Shown: in pieces, positions 30,361 through 39,037 of the stretch
Position numbering within the stretch: the stretch's first letter is position 1
Layout: each line of letters starts with the position of its first letter
NCBI GenBank assembly: GCA_024222485.1
Contig: JAAEPJ010000335.1
Span: 1 to 64,000, forward strand
Source: a bacterium
GTDB lineage: Bacteria > RUG730 > JAAEPJ01
Direction: 5' to 3'
Length of the DNA stretch: 64,000 nucleotides
Position numbers and translations under genes: made by a program
Notes under the pieces: generated by a model
Seen by the model: only the letters and a program-made list of their open reading frames with translations
The model's database searches: none
Told to the model about the DNA's origin: nothing

Positions 30361-31508
30361 GTACTATAAAAACAACAAAATATTTCAGACAAATTAATAC
30401 CAGAAATTATTTTATTTTGATATGTACTAACAATATCTTTAACTGCTTGACGCATTTCATTACTACTAATTCCATTATTTAAAGATAAGTAAGCCTCAAT
30501 CAAAGCAGCAAGTTTATCAGCCACCTTAACTAGATCTCCATCACGCTGAGACTTGTTTATTATTTTATTAAAAAATTCGTCCCCTGTAAATTGTTTTAAA
30601 TCATTTGCTAAAAAAATGGGTATATTATCATAAATATTACCCATTTCCTCTTGTTCAAATTTTTTGATAAACTCATCTAGCCCTGTTACAGAAGTTTTAA
30701 CGGGACTAATAATATCTCTTGTTAAAACCTCTGGCAAGTCATGAAAAAGTCCGGTAAAAAAATTATTAAATATCCGACCATTGTCTGCACCTATTTCTAA
30801 CGAAAAAAAATAGGAAATAATAGCTACAATCAGCATGTGACCAAGTACACTTGTCTTGGGAACACGGTAAAGATGGTTCCATCTAATTTGGTATCTAAGC
30901 TCTGCACATAAGTTCAAAAAATTTCGTAAATTTATAGAAAAAGCTAACTCTTTCATCGAGAATAATTGCTTGAATGACTGTTCACGCTTAATAAGGTCAG
31001 AACTAATTTCTTGAATCTGAGAACCACGATGGTTATAAGTAGAAATAATTTGAAACTCCCACTTAGTAGATAAAAAATGTGCAGCTTTCAAAATTTTTTT
31101 ATTAATATCAAATTTTTGGAGATTAGTCACATCATCATAAATATAACCTTTAAACCGTAATAAAAATTGCCCCCCATCTATCTCTGAAATATAGCTGGAT
31201 ATTTTTTCTAGAATAAAATTATTAAGCTCTATATATTTTTCTTTATCTTGTTTAATTTTATAAAAAAGGCTGGGCTTCATATCCGTAAGAGCTATTCTCT
31301 GCAAAAATTCAAAAATACCTTTTTCAATAATTTGTGACCAATCAATATCTGCTCCATTGTTTTCTTCAATTTTAGCCAGAGTATAAGCAATTATCATTTT
31401 ATGTGCTTGCTTATCTAACTCATATAAATCTATTGGTCTTAAATGGTCATTCCAACGCTGCATGTAAGCAGACCTATAAATAAAAAGTAAAAAATCCTTC
31501 TTCAACAT
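30357..31508 (-). CDS. HD-domain phosphohydrolase, YfbR-like (COG1896)
   Basis: This 383-residue soluble protein carries an HD metal site: His in TSVLGHMLIVAI, HD in FHDLPEVLTRDIISPVK, and a late Asp in DGDLVKVADKLAAL. The DxPEVLTxDxxxPVK segment is typical of the YfbR/HD_3 group, where E. coli YfbR is a 5'-deoxynucleotidase. It is about twice the length of YfbR; the N-terminal 180 residues have no motif I recognise. The substrate could be a nucleotide, but this is inference. It is separated from def by 67 nt. Confidence 0.75.
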   Translation of the reverse strand: MLKKDFLLFIYRSAYMQRWNDHLRPIDLYELDKQAHKMIIAYTLAKIEENNGADIDWSQIIEKGIFEFLQRIALTDMKPSLFYKIKQDKEKYIELNNFILEKISSYISEIDGGQFLLRFKGYIYDDVTNLQKFDINKKILKAAHFLSTKWEFQIISTYNHRGSQIQEISSDLIKREQSFKQLFSMKELAFSINLRNFLNLCAELRYQIRWNHLYRVPKTSVLGHMLIVAIISYFFSLEIGADNGRIFNNFFTGLFHDLPEVLTRDIISPVKTSVTGLDEFIKKFEQEEMGNIYDNIPIFLANDLKQFTGDEFFNKIINKSQRDGDLVKVADKLAALIEAYLSLNNGISSNEMRQAVKDIVSTYQNKIISGINLSEIFCCFYST

Positions 31509-31575
31509 AATTCACCTTGTCCCAATAATGAGTATAGATAACTCTGTTTCAAAAAAACAACTCAATACCTCATAT

Positions 31576-32013
31576 CTATACTTTATAATCTATAATTATC
31601 TTTCCATTCAGGTGATCAATCTCATGCTGTACAGCAATCGCCTCTAATCCATGAAATAATTTAATTTCTTCTTGATTATTTTCATTTAAGCCTGAGACTA
31701 AAACTTCATTAGCACGTTGAATTTTAACAGATTCATTAGGAACACTTAGACAACACTCTGCTATTGATATCTCTCCTTTCTTGATAAGAATCTTAGGGTT
31801 GCCAAGTTTAATCAAGTTTCCTTTCCCAATATCTACAATAATCAACTGTTTTAAAATCCCCACTTGCACAGCTGCAATCCCAATCCCCTTATTTGCACGC
31901 ATAGTATCCAACATATTTTTTAAGTCTTTTTTTTCACCATAGCCCATATTATCAATAACTTTAGATTCTTTAGCTAAAAATTTGTTAGGATATTTCACTA
32001 TATCTAGAATCAT
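31576..32013 (-). CDS. def: Peptide deformylase
   Basis: Def removes the formyl group from nascent N-terminal Met. At 145 residues it is shorter than the usual 160-190. Motif 1 (GIGIAAVQ) and motif 3 (QHEIDHLNG, His/His metal ligands and catalytic Glu) are standard. Motif 2, normally EGCLS with Cys as metal ligand, reads ECCLS, so the ligand Cys is kept and Gly is replaced. It overlaps the radical SAM gene by 4 nt. Confidence 0.92.
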   Translation of the reverse strand: MILDIVKYPNKFLAKESKVIDNMGYGEKKDLKNMLDTMRANKGIGIAAVQVGILKQLIIVDIGKGNLIKLGNPKILIKKGEISIAECCLSVPNESVKIQRANEVLVSGLNENNQEEIKLFHGLEAIAVQHEIDHLNGKIIIDYKV

Positions 32014-32804
32014 TCTTTTCCTCTTCTTAAAACCGTACTTTTTTCATTAATAGGTTTAATCTTTTCTTTTTTTACATCATATACACTTTCAACCTTAATA
32101 CCAAGTTTTTCAATACTTAAAAAACATTTTTTAATTTCATTAATCTCACTTTCAGTTATGGGACTAACTTTAGAGGGACGAAAGGGGGCATTAAGATGGA
32201 CACGATCAGGAGCAATATTTTTTACCAGCTCAATAGTTTTTTGCAAATCATATTCCCCATTAGCAACAAACATTATTTGTAGCTCAAGTTCCCCTTTAAA
32301 TACTTTACGAAAGGATTTAAGCCCTTCATAAATATCAAGAAATTGAATCAATGGATCAGGATTATTAATTTTTTTTAAATATTCTGGCGAGCAAGCATCA
32401 AATTTGACCATCACAATATCAAGATCTTTAATCTCAGTTTGTAACTTGGAAGAAGAAAGTAACGAAGAATTAGTAATTAAAGCCATTTTTTTATTTTTTA
32501 ACTGATCAATATTTTTTATCTCAAAAATAACCTCACCAAGATTAGCTGCAAGAGTCGGCTCTCCACGACCTGAAAATGTTAAAACATCTAGCCCTAGCTT
32601 ATCATCAATATTTTTTAACTCCTCAATAACATCTTCAGTTTTAACAAAAATTTTTCGCTCACTTATAAAATTTTTAGTCTCTCCTATCTGACAATATGTG
32701 CAATCAAAATTACATGATTTAGCCTTAGTAGAAATAAGGTCAATACCAAGTGATCTACCAAGCCTCCAAGAAAAAACCGGTCCATATAAATATTTAAAAA
32801 TCAT
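32010..32804 (-). CDS. Radical SAM protein (COG0731-like)
   Basis: This 264-residue protein has the radical SAM cluster motif C31-NFD-C35-TY-C38, preceded by GIDLISTKAKS, and the TFSGRGEPTLAANLGEV block common to COG0731-type proteins. FDACSPEYLKKIN follows in the barrel. Such proteins cleave SAM reductively to start radical chemistry. Family members are often annotated as wybutosine-like or of unknown function, and the substrate is not deducible. It overlaps def by 4 nt. A 217-nt gap upstream separates it from nadB, with nothing recognisable in it. Confidence 0.85.
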   Translation of the reverse strand: MIFKYLYGPVFSWRLGRSLGIDLISTKAKSCNFDCTYCQIGETKNFISERKIFVKTEDVIEELKNIDDKLGLDVLTFSGRGEPTLAANLGEVIFEIKNIDQLKNKKMALITNSSLLSSSKLQTEIKDLDIVMVKFDACSPEYLKKINNPDPLIQFLDIYEGLKSFRKVFKGELELQIMFVANGEYDLQKTIELVKNIAPDRVHLNAPFRPSKVSPITESEINEIKKCFLSIEKLGIKVESVYDVKKEKIKPINEKSTVLRRGKE

Positions 32805-33021
32805 TTTTATACCCTCTAAAAACTAACAAAATATCAGCTTTATTCTTTTATTCTGAAAAAAATCACGACCGTATTGCTCAATCATCAAAATTTTCTTCAT
32901 ATTTAGTTTTTTATTATAACATATTGCAATATCAGCCATGGATAAAGCAACCTATCTATTTTACTATGTTAACACTCATTTTTATAATAAATATAAAAAA
33001 TAAAATACCTCTTGCATACTT

Positions 33022-34587
33022 TTATTTGAGATGAACAATCGTATCCTTTGAAGCAAGTGACTTATTCGGATAATCTAAACTGAAATGCAAGCCTCTTGAT
33101 TCTTTTCTCTTTTTTGCAGATTCTATAATTATATGTGCAATATTAGCAAGATTTCTGACTTCTAAAAGTGGTGCAGTCACTGTAAAGTTCCAGTAATACT
33201 CCTGAATTTCTTTGAGTAAAATATCTATCCGCCGTCCCGCACGCTCAAGTCGCTTTTTTGAGCGTACAATCCCAACATAATTCCACATAAGGCGTCTAAT
33301 CTCTTCCCAGTTATGCCTAATCATTACAAGTTCATGGCTATCTACTGCTCTATCACTATTCCACTCTTCGATCTCAGTATTTTCTATGCCCTGATACGAT
33401 TTCTTTATGTAATCCGTTGTTGCTTTAGCAAAATAAACAGCCTCAAGAAGTGAGTTACTCGCCAAACGGTTTGCTCCATGTAACCCCGTACAAGCAACCT
33501 CTCCTATTGCAAACAAATTCCTAATATTCGTTCGTCCATATAAATCTGTCTTCACACCTCCACAGGTATAATGAGCAGCAGGAACCACAGGAATAGGGGT
33601 CTTCGTAATATCAATACCAAATTTTAAACATTTCTTAAAAATATTAGGAAACCGTTTTTTAATAAAATAAGAATCTTTAAATGAAATATCTAAAAAAACA
33701 CATGAAAGACCTAAACTTTTCATCTCAAAATCAATAGCACGCGCAACTACATCACGAGGAGCTAATTCTTCAAGTTCATGATATTTATACATAAACCTCG
33801 AACCATCAGGAAGCTTTAAAAGAGCGCCTTCTCCACGCAATGCCTCTGAGACTAAAAATGATTTAGCTTTGAAATGATAAAGACAGGTAGGATGAAACTG
33901 CATAAACTCCATATTAGATATTGTCGCCCCTACACGGTATGCCATAGCAACACCATCGCCTGAAGCAATATCAGGATTGCTTGTGTAGAGATAAACCTTA
34001 CCAGAGCCTCCACTTGCCAAAATCACAACCCCTGCCCTAAAAGTTTTTACCTGAGAAGTCTTTCTATCTAAAACATACGCACCATAACACTTTTTATCAG
34101 TAGTAATTAGATTAACGGCCATATGATGTTCAAAAATATCTACATTCTGGCGTAATCTTAAATTTCCCACCAAAGTATTTTCTATTTCTCTACCAGTGAC
34201 ATCATCTTTATGAAAAACCCTGCGCTTCATATGTCCACCCTCTATATTAAGATCATACATATTTTTATCATGCTCAAAGCGAGTAAACTCTACCCCCCAA
34301 TCAATGAGGTCTTGAATCAGGTTTGGACCATCTTCTAGCACTTTTTCTACAACATTTTTTTTGCAAAGACCATCACCCGCCAACATCGTATCCTTAATAT
34401 GAGAAGAAAAAGAATCCGTTGGGAGTGAAACTGCCGCAATCCCTCCTTGAGCATAAAGTGTAGCACCTTCATTAAGTTCAGCTTTAGCAATAATTCCAAC
34501 CTTTAATTTTTCAGGAATACGCAAAGCGGCACTTATCCCAGCAAGACCTGATCCTATTATTAAAATATCTTTCGTAACTTCTTTCAT
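33022..34587 (-). CDS. nadB: L-aspartate oxidase NadB
   Basis: NadB oxidises aspartate to iminoaspartate, which NadA then uses. The 521-residue flavoprotein has the N-terminal dinucleotide fold IIGSGLAGISAAL, the YAQGGIAAV and HIKDTMLAGDGL blocks, GGHMKRRVFHKDDVTGR, LASGGSGKVYLYTSNP, EFMQFHPTCLY, and the C-terminal FAD segment FAIGEVACTGLHGANRLASNSLLEAV. The closing helical domain (residues about 420-510) is complete. Succinate-dehydrogenase-type paralogues are excluded by the NadB-specific GLHGANRLASNSLLE ending. smpB lies 33 nt upstream. Confidence 0.95.
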   Translation of the reverse strand: MKEVTKDILIIGSGLAGISAALRIPEKLKVGIIAKAELNEGATLYAQGGIAAVSLPTDSFSSHIKDTMLAGDGLCKKNVVEKVLEDGPNLIQDLIDWGVEFTRFEHDKNMYDLNIEGGHMKRRVFHKDDVTGREIENTLVGNLRLRQNVDIFEHHMAVNLITTDKKCYGAYVLDRKTSQVKTFRAGVVILASGGSGKVYLYTSNPDIASGDGVAMAYRVGATISNMEFMQFHPTCLYHFKAKSFLVSEALRGEGALLKLPDGSRFMYKYHELEELAPRDVVARAIDFEMKSLGLSCVFLDISFKDSYFIKKRFPNIFKKCLKFGIDITKTPIPVVPAAHYTCGGVKTDLYGRTNIRNLFAIGEVACTGLHGANRLASNSLLEAVYFAKATTDYIKKSYQGIENTEIEEWNSDRAVDSHELVMIRHNWEEIRRLMWNYVGIVRSKKRLERAGRRIDILLKEIQEYYWNFTVTAPLLEVRNLANIAHIIIESAKKRKESRGLHFSLDYPNKSLASKDTIVHLK

Positions 34588-34620
34588 AAATATTCACCAT
34601 TAAAAATAAAATACCTCAAA

Positions 34621-35073
34621 TTAATATCCTTTTAGCTCCTGCTCTGTCTGGCGCTTAATATCTGCTTCCTTTTTAACCTGTTTTTTATCATACAGTTTCT
34701 TTCCTTTAACAACTGCAATCTCAATTTTTACAAAATTATGCTTGCTAAAAAACACCTTAAGAGGAACGATAGAAACACCCTGTGTGGCTACTTTTTCTTG
34801 TAATTTTTTGCTTTCTCTTTTATGAAGCAAGAGCTTCCGACTGCGTGTTTCATCATAGTGCTCATGAAAATAATTTTTATCATACTTGGCAATATGAGTA
34901 TTGACTAAAAAAGCTTCACTACTTTTAAATTTAACATGGCTGTCTTTTAGATTAATCCGCCCTGCTCTTATAGATTTAACCTCACATCCTAAAAGAACAA
35001 TTCCAGCAATATATTTTTCTAAAATAAAATAATCATGAAATGCTTTTTTATTGACTGTTACTTTCATTTTCAC
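34621..35073 (-). CDS. smpB: SsrA-binding protein SmpB
   Basis: SmpB brings tmRNA to stalled ribosomes in trans-translation. The 150-residue protein has the conserved N-terminal KKAFHDYFILEKYIAGIVL, EVKSIRAGRINLKDS, HIAKYDK, and VKIEIAVVKGKKLYDKK, with a basic C-terminal tail that inserts in the decoding site. The ssrA gene was not seen in the window. Confidence 0.95.
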   Translation of the reverse strand: MKMKVTVNKKAFHDYFILEKYIAGIVLLGCEVKSIRAGRINLKDSHVKFKSSEAFLVNTHIAKYDKNYFHEHYDETRSRKLLLHKRESKKLQEKVATQGVSIVPLKVFFSKHNFVKIEIAVVKGKKLYDKKQVKKEADIKRQTEQELKGY

Positions 35074-35119
35074 CTTTACTTGTATTAATTATAGAAATAA
35101 AATAAGTTCCTACGGTCAG

Positions 35120-35674
35120 TTATCTCAGTAAATTTCTATAATAAATATCCACTCCATCAGGAACAAGATATTTGATACTTTCTTTATTTTTTATTTTATT
35201 ACGAATTATAGTAGATGAAATATCTATATTAACATCGTTAAAAAAAACAATATTTTCATGATCTATTCTAGGGGTTTCATTCGGTCTCCTCACAACAATA
35301 AATCTACACATATCTAATAACTTCAAACCTTTTTTCCAACTATCTAAATTATTTAAAGAATCCATCCCCATAATAAAAAATATTTCATCCTCTTGGTATT
35401 TTACTAAAAAATGCTCAATTGTTTGATAAGAATAACGGTAATCCCCCAGCATTTCCAAAGGAGATATGAAAAATTTTGGATTATTAGATATAGCAATAGC
35501 AACCATATTATAACGATTCTCTTTTGGCAAAAGATCAACATTTTTATGTGATGGCTCACCTGCAGTCAAAAAAATAATTTTATCAAGTTCAAATTGGTCT
35601 AAAACAGCTTGAGAAATAATGAGATGTCCATTATGAATCGGATTAAAAGTTCCACCAAATAAACCAATTTTCAT
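35120..35674 (-). CDS. nadD: Nicotinate-mononucleotide adenylyltransferase NadD
   Basis: NadD adenylates nicotinate mononucleotide to deamido-NAD. The 184 residues carry the nucleotidyltransferase motif GGTFNPIHNGH (7-17) and the C-terminal ISSTIIRNKIK; IMGMDSLNNLDSWK lies between. It joins nadA and nadB in the NAD pathway, though the three genes are dispersed. It is 46 nt from smpB. Confidence 0.94.
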   Translation of the reverse strand: MKIGLFGGTFNPIHNGHLIISQAVLDQFELDKIIFLTAGEPSHKNVDLLPKENRYNMVAIAISNNPKFFISPLEMLGDYRYSYQTIEHFLVKYQEDEIFFIMGMDSLNNLDSWKKGLKLLDMCRFIVVRRPNETPRIDHENIVFFNDVNIDISSTIIRNKIKNKESIKYLVPDGVDIYYRNLLR

Positions 35675-35732
35675 AGAAAATTCCTTTTAATTAATGCCAA
35701 AAATATCAAGTTTCATTCTTTACATTCATAGA

Positions 35733-36989
35733 CTATTTTCGGATATTCCCCTGTCCATAAATTATAAATTTATAGCTAGTTAATTCTCTTATCCCCATGG
35801 GACCTCTCGCATGTAATTTCTGTGTTGAAATACCCACTTCAGCGCCCAAACCAAATTGCCCTCCATCTGTAAATCTAGTTGAAGCATTATGATAAACACT
35901 TGAAGCATCTACTTCCAGTAAAAAGCGTTCTGCCGCTTCTTTATCATCTGTCACAATAGCTTCTGAGTGACCTGTACCATGCTTCCTAATATGCTCAATA
36001 GCTGCCATCAGGCTACCTACAACACGAATAGAAATAATCAAATCTAAATATTCTGCATTCCAATCATCTTGCGTTGCATGCTTAATATCACTCAAAATCT
36101 TTCGTGTTTTTTCGTCACCTCTAATTTCAACGCCACTTTCTTTAAAGTTCTTGGCAATTAAAGGTAAAAAAGTTTTTGCAATATCTTCATGCACAAGTAA
36201 AGTTTCCATTGCATTACAAACACCTGGACGCTGAACTTTAGCATTAAAAGCAATATCCGTAGCCATTTTAATATTAGCATGCTTATCAACATATGTATGA
36301 CAGAGACCTTTCCCATGCCGAATAACAGGAACTTTAGACACTTTGACAATAGCATCAATCATGTTCTTACTACCCCTTGGAATAATCACATCAATCAAAG
36401 AATCTAACTGCAACAGCTCTTTTATTGCCTCACGATCAGAAGTTGCAATAAATTGGATAGCACCTGCTGGCAATCCTTTTTCCATAGCTGCTTCTATCGC
36501 AATTTTAGATAAAACCATATTTGAATCCAAAGCCTCAGAACCACCCTTAAGGACTACAGCATTCCCAGATTTAATACATAAGGCAATTGTATCAATTGTT
36601 ACATTTGGCCTTGCTTCATAAATCATACCAACTACACCTAAAGGAACACGCTTTTTCTTAATTAAAAGCCCCTCCACCGTCGTATGAGTAGATATCTCCT
36701 CCCCAATCGGATCATCAAGGTCTGCCACATCACGCACAGCCTTTGCAATCTCTTTAATTCTATCTTCTGTCAAAACCAAACGATCCACTAAAGAACTCGA
36801 AAGCCCCGCCTCTTTTGCCGCAAGGACATCAATCTCATTTCTAAATAAAATATCCTCAATCTTATCCTCTAAACTATCCGCTATCGCATACAAAATATTA
36901 TTCCGATTATCATTGGAAAGCGAGACCATTTTAAAAGCAGCATTTTTGGCATTAATAGCTTGTTTTCTTAAATCATTTTTAAGTTCCAT
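35733..36989 (-). CDS. proA: Gamma-glutamyl phosphate reductase ProA
   Basis: ProA reduces gamma-glutamyl phosphate to glutamate semialdehyde, the second step to proline. The 418-residue aldehyde-dehydrogenase-fold protein shows GVVGMIYEARPNVTIDT, GNAVVLKGGSEALDSN, IIPRGSK, the active-site Cys in RPGVCNAMETLLVH, and GTGHSEAIVTDD near the C-terminus with ARGPMGIRELTSYKF. proB and proC are not in the window. A CPBP-family gene ends 11 nt upstream. Confidence 0.96.
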   Translation of the reverse strand: MELKNDLRKQAINAKNAAFKMVSLSNDNRNNILYAIADSLEDKIEDILFRNEIDVLAAKEAGLSSSLVDRLVLTEDRIKEIAKAVRDVADLDDPIGEEISTHTTVEGLLIKKKRVPLGVVGMIYEARPNVTIDTIALCIKSGNAVVLKGGSEALDSNMVLSKIAIEAAMEKGLPAGAIQFIATSDREAIKELLQLDSLIDVIIPRGSKNMIDAIVKVSKVPVIRHGKGLCHTYVDKHANIKMATDIAFNAKVQRPGVCNAMETLLVHEDIAKTFLPLIAKNFKESGVEIRGDEKTRKILSDIKHATQDDWNAEYLDLIISIRVVGSLMAAIEHIRKHGTGHSEAIVTDDKEAAERFLLEVDASSVYHNASTRFTDGGQFGLGAEVGISTQKLHARGPMGIRELTSYKFIIYGQGNIRK

Positions 36990-37000
36990 TTATTTCTCCT

Positions 37001-37870
37001 CTATATTAAAGACATCGCATGCCTCTCTCTATATAACATATATAAATATAAACAAATGTTAGTCAATAATAAAATAAAAATACCTCCAAGCCCATTAACT
37101 GCAATCAACCACTGTGGAGCTCCCACTACATAAAAAGTTGCCAAGGCATAAGTAGAATTAAAAACACCAACAAAAATTGCAGGATAAATAATAGAATCTG
37201 AAAGTTTCCTAATCAGCATTAAAATCGGAGAAAGTAAAAGCCAAACGATAACCAAGTAGAAATCACCATAGCCAATTAAAACTAAAAATAAATAAAACAA
37301 ACTATGCCATAAACCAATCTCAATACTAGCAGCCCAAAAACTTTTATCTTTCAGCTCATTATATAAAAATCCACGCCAACCAATTTCTTGAAAATAAGCA
37401 AAAATAGTTCCTGTTGTAACTCCAACAATAATACCAATAAATACATTTAAAATCCAAAAAAAATTAATATCAAAATCTTTAGTGAATTTTGTCATTACAG
37501 CAAACTGCTGAGAAGAAAAGATACTCCCATATTTCTCAAGTAAAACCCCTTGATCATTAGAAAAATATGTGATCGGCAACAAAATATCAAAAGTAAAAAT
37601 TAATAATTCTAAACCCAACAAAAAATAAATAACCAATAAAAAATTAGCATTAAACTTAAAATTATAAAAATCTTTTTGCCAGAATTTCTCACCATAGCTA
37701 ACTTTTATAATAAAAACTGCAAGCAAAGGAATAAAAGAATAAAAATTAAATGCAAAAAATGAGGCATTTTTATCAAGCCGAATCCCAAAAAAATAAAAAA
37801 TACTACAAATAAATGCCAAAATAAAAAAAACAATCAATAAATAAAAAAATTTTTTATTCTTTTTAAACAT
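37001..37870 (-). CDS. CPBP-family intramembrane protein, altered catalytic motif
   Basis: This 289-residue membrane protein has about eight hydrophobic segments. FQEIGWRGFLY (160-170) and GLWHSLFYLFLV match motifs 1 and 2 of the CPBP/CAAX protease (Abi) family. Motif 1 is normally EExxxR; here the first Glu is Gln161 and the second is Glu162, so proteolytic activity is uncertain. Family members cleave prenylated or membrane substrates or act in bacteriocin immunity. The gene lies 24 nt after rfbB and 11 nt before proA, so it bridges the polysaccharide and housekeeping blocks. Confidence 0.75.
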   Translation of the reverse strand: MFKKNKKFFYLLIVFFILAFICSIFYFFGIRLDKNASFFAFNFYSFIPLLAVFIIKVSYGEKFWQKDFYNFKFNANFLLVIYFLLGLELLIFTFDILLPITYFSNDQGVLLEKYGSIFSSQQFAVMTKFTKDFDINFFWILNVFIGIIVGVTTGTIFAYFQEIGWRGFLYNELKDKSFWAASIEIGLWHSLFYLFLVLIGYGDFYLVIVWLLLSPILMLIRKLSDSIIYPAIFVGVFNSTYALATFYVVGAPQWLIAVNGLGGIFILLLTNICLYLYMLYRERHAMSLI

Positions 37871-37894
37871 TCTAATATATTCTATACTCCAATA

Positions 37895-38902
37895 TTATAA
37901 CTTGTACCTTGCTAAATACCAATTGACCGTCTGCTCTAACCCTTGCTCAAATGAAACACTTTGTCTCCAATTAAGCTCTTTTTTTATACGCGAACTATCA
38001 ATAGCATAACGCCTATCATGACCCGGTCTATCTTTCACAAAAGTAAGCAATTTTTTATAATAGTCTGTATCTTTCCCCAAAATCTGAGCAACCTTTTCAC
38101 ATAAAAAATTAATTAACTCAATATTAGCCCACTCATTATCTCCACCAATATTATATTTTCTATTCAATGTTCCTTTTTTTAAAATATGCCAAATAGCACT
38201 CACATGGTCATCCACAAATAACCAGTCACGAACATTCTTTCCATCTCCATAAATCGGTAAGTCTTTTTCATTAATAATATTAGTAATCATCAAAGGAATC
38301 AATTTTTCTATATTTTGATAAGGACCATAATTATTTGAACAATTAGAAAGTGTTGTAGGCAAGTTAAAGGTATGAGCATATGCATTTACAAAATGGTCAG
38401 CCCCAGCTTTTGATGCCGAATAAGGACTATGCGGGTCATAAGCCATCTCTTCTGTAAAATAACCTGTTTCGCCGAGAGAGCCATAAACCTCATCAGTAGA
38501 GATATGATGAAATAATACATCCTCTCTCTCTTTCCAATATTTCTTTGCACAGTCAAGTAAAATAAAAGTACCTAAAACATTCGTTTTAACAAATCTCTCA
38601 GGAGAAACAATAGACTGATCAACATGTGATTCTGCAGCGAAATGAACAATCGTATCAATCTCATATTTATTTAATATCTTATAAACTTTAGCATTATCAC
38701 AGATATCACCTTGCTCAAAAAAGTAGTTAGAAACATATTTTCGTTCCATCTCTTGCAAATGATCCAAACAAGCAGCATAAGTTAGTTTATCTAAGTTAAC
38801 TATACGTCCATTAAAATCTGTCATTTCAAAAGAATAGCGAATAAAATTAGAACCTATGAAGCCAGCACCTCCTGTTACTAAAATATTCTTTAATTTTCGC
38901 AC
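37895..38902 (-). CDS. rfbB: dTDP-glucose 4,6-dehydratase RfbB
   Basis: RfbB converts dTDP-glucose to dTDP-4-keto-6-deoxyglucose. The 335-residue SDR enzyme has the NAD-binding GGAGFIGSNF (12-21), HFAAESHVDQSI, HISTDEVYGSLG, the catalytic YSASKAGADHFV and NCSNNYGPYQ. Its partner rfbA is 6 kb upstream; rfbC and rfbD are not in the window, so the final deoxysugar cannot be named. The 135-nt gap upstream shows no clear motif. Confidence 0.95.
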   Translation of the reverse strand: MRKLKNILVTGGAGFIGSNFIRYSFEMTDFNGRIVNLDKLTYAACLDHLQEMERKYVSNYFFEQGDICDNAKVYKILNKYEIDTIVHFAAESHVDQSIVSPERFVKTNVLGTFILLDCAKKYWKEREDVLFHHISTDEVYGSLGETGYFTEEMAYDPHSPYSASKAGADHFVNAYAHTFNLPTTLSNCSNNYGPYQNIEKLIPLMITNIINEKDLPIYGDGKNVRDWLFVDDHVSAIWHILKKGTLNRKYNIGGDNEWANIELINFLCEKVAQILGKDTDYYKKLLTFVKDRPGHDRRYAIDSSRIKKELNWRQSVSFEQGLEQTVNWYLARYKL

Positions 38903-39037
38903 TATTTATCCACCTATAAAAATATTAAAAGACTTATAAATATCTAGATAAAATATCCCCCATAAAAGAAAAGAAACTAGAAAGATATAAAAACTTTTTA
39001 ATTTATACAAAACCAATTATTAATATATTAAATACTT

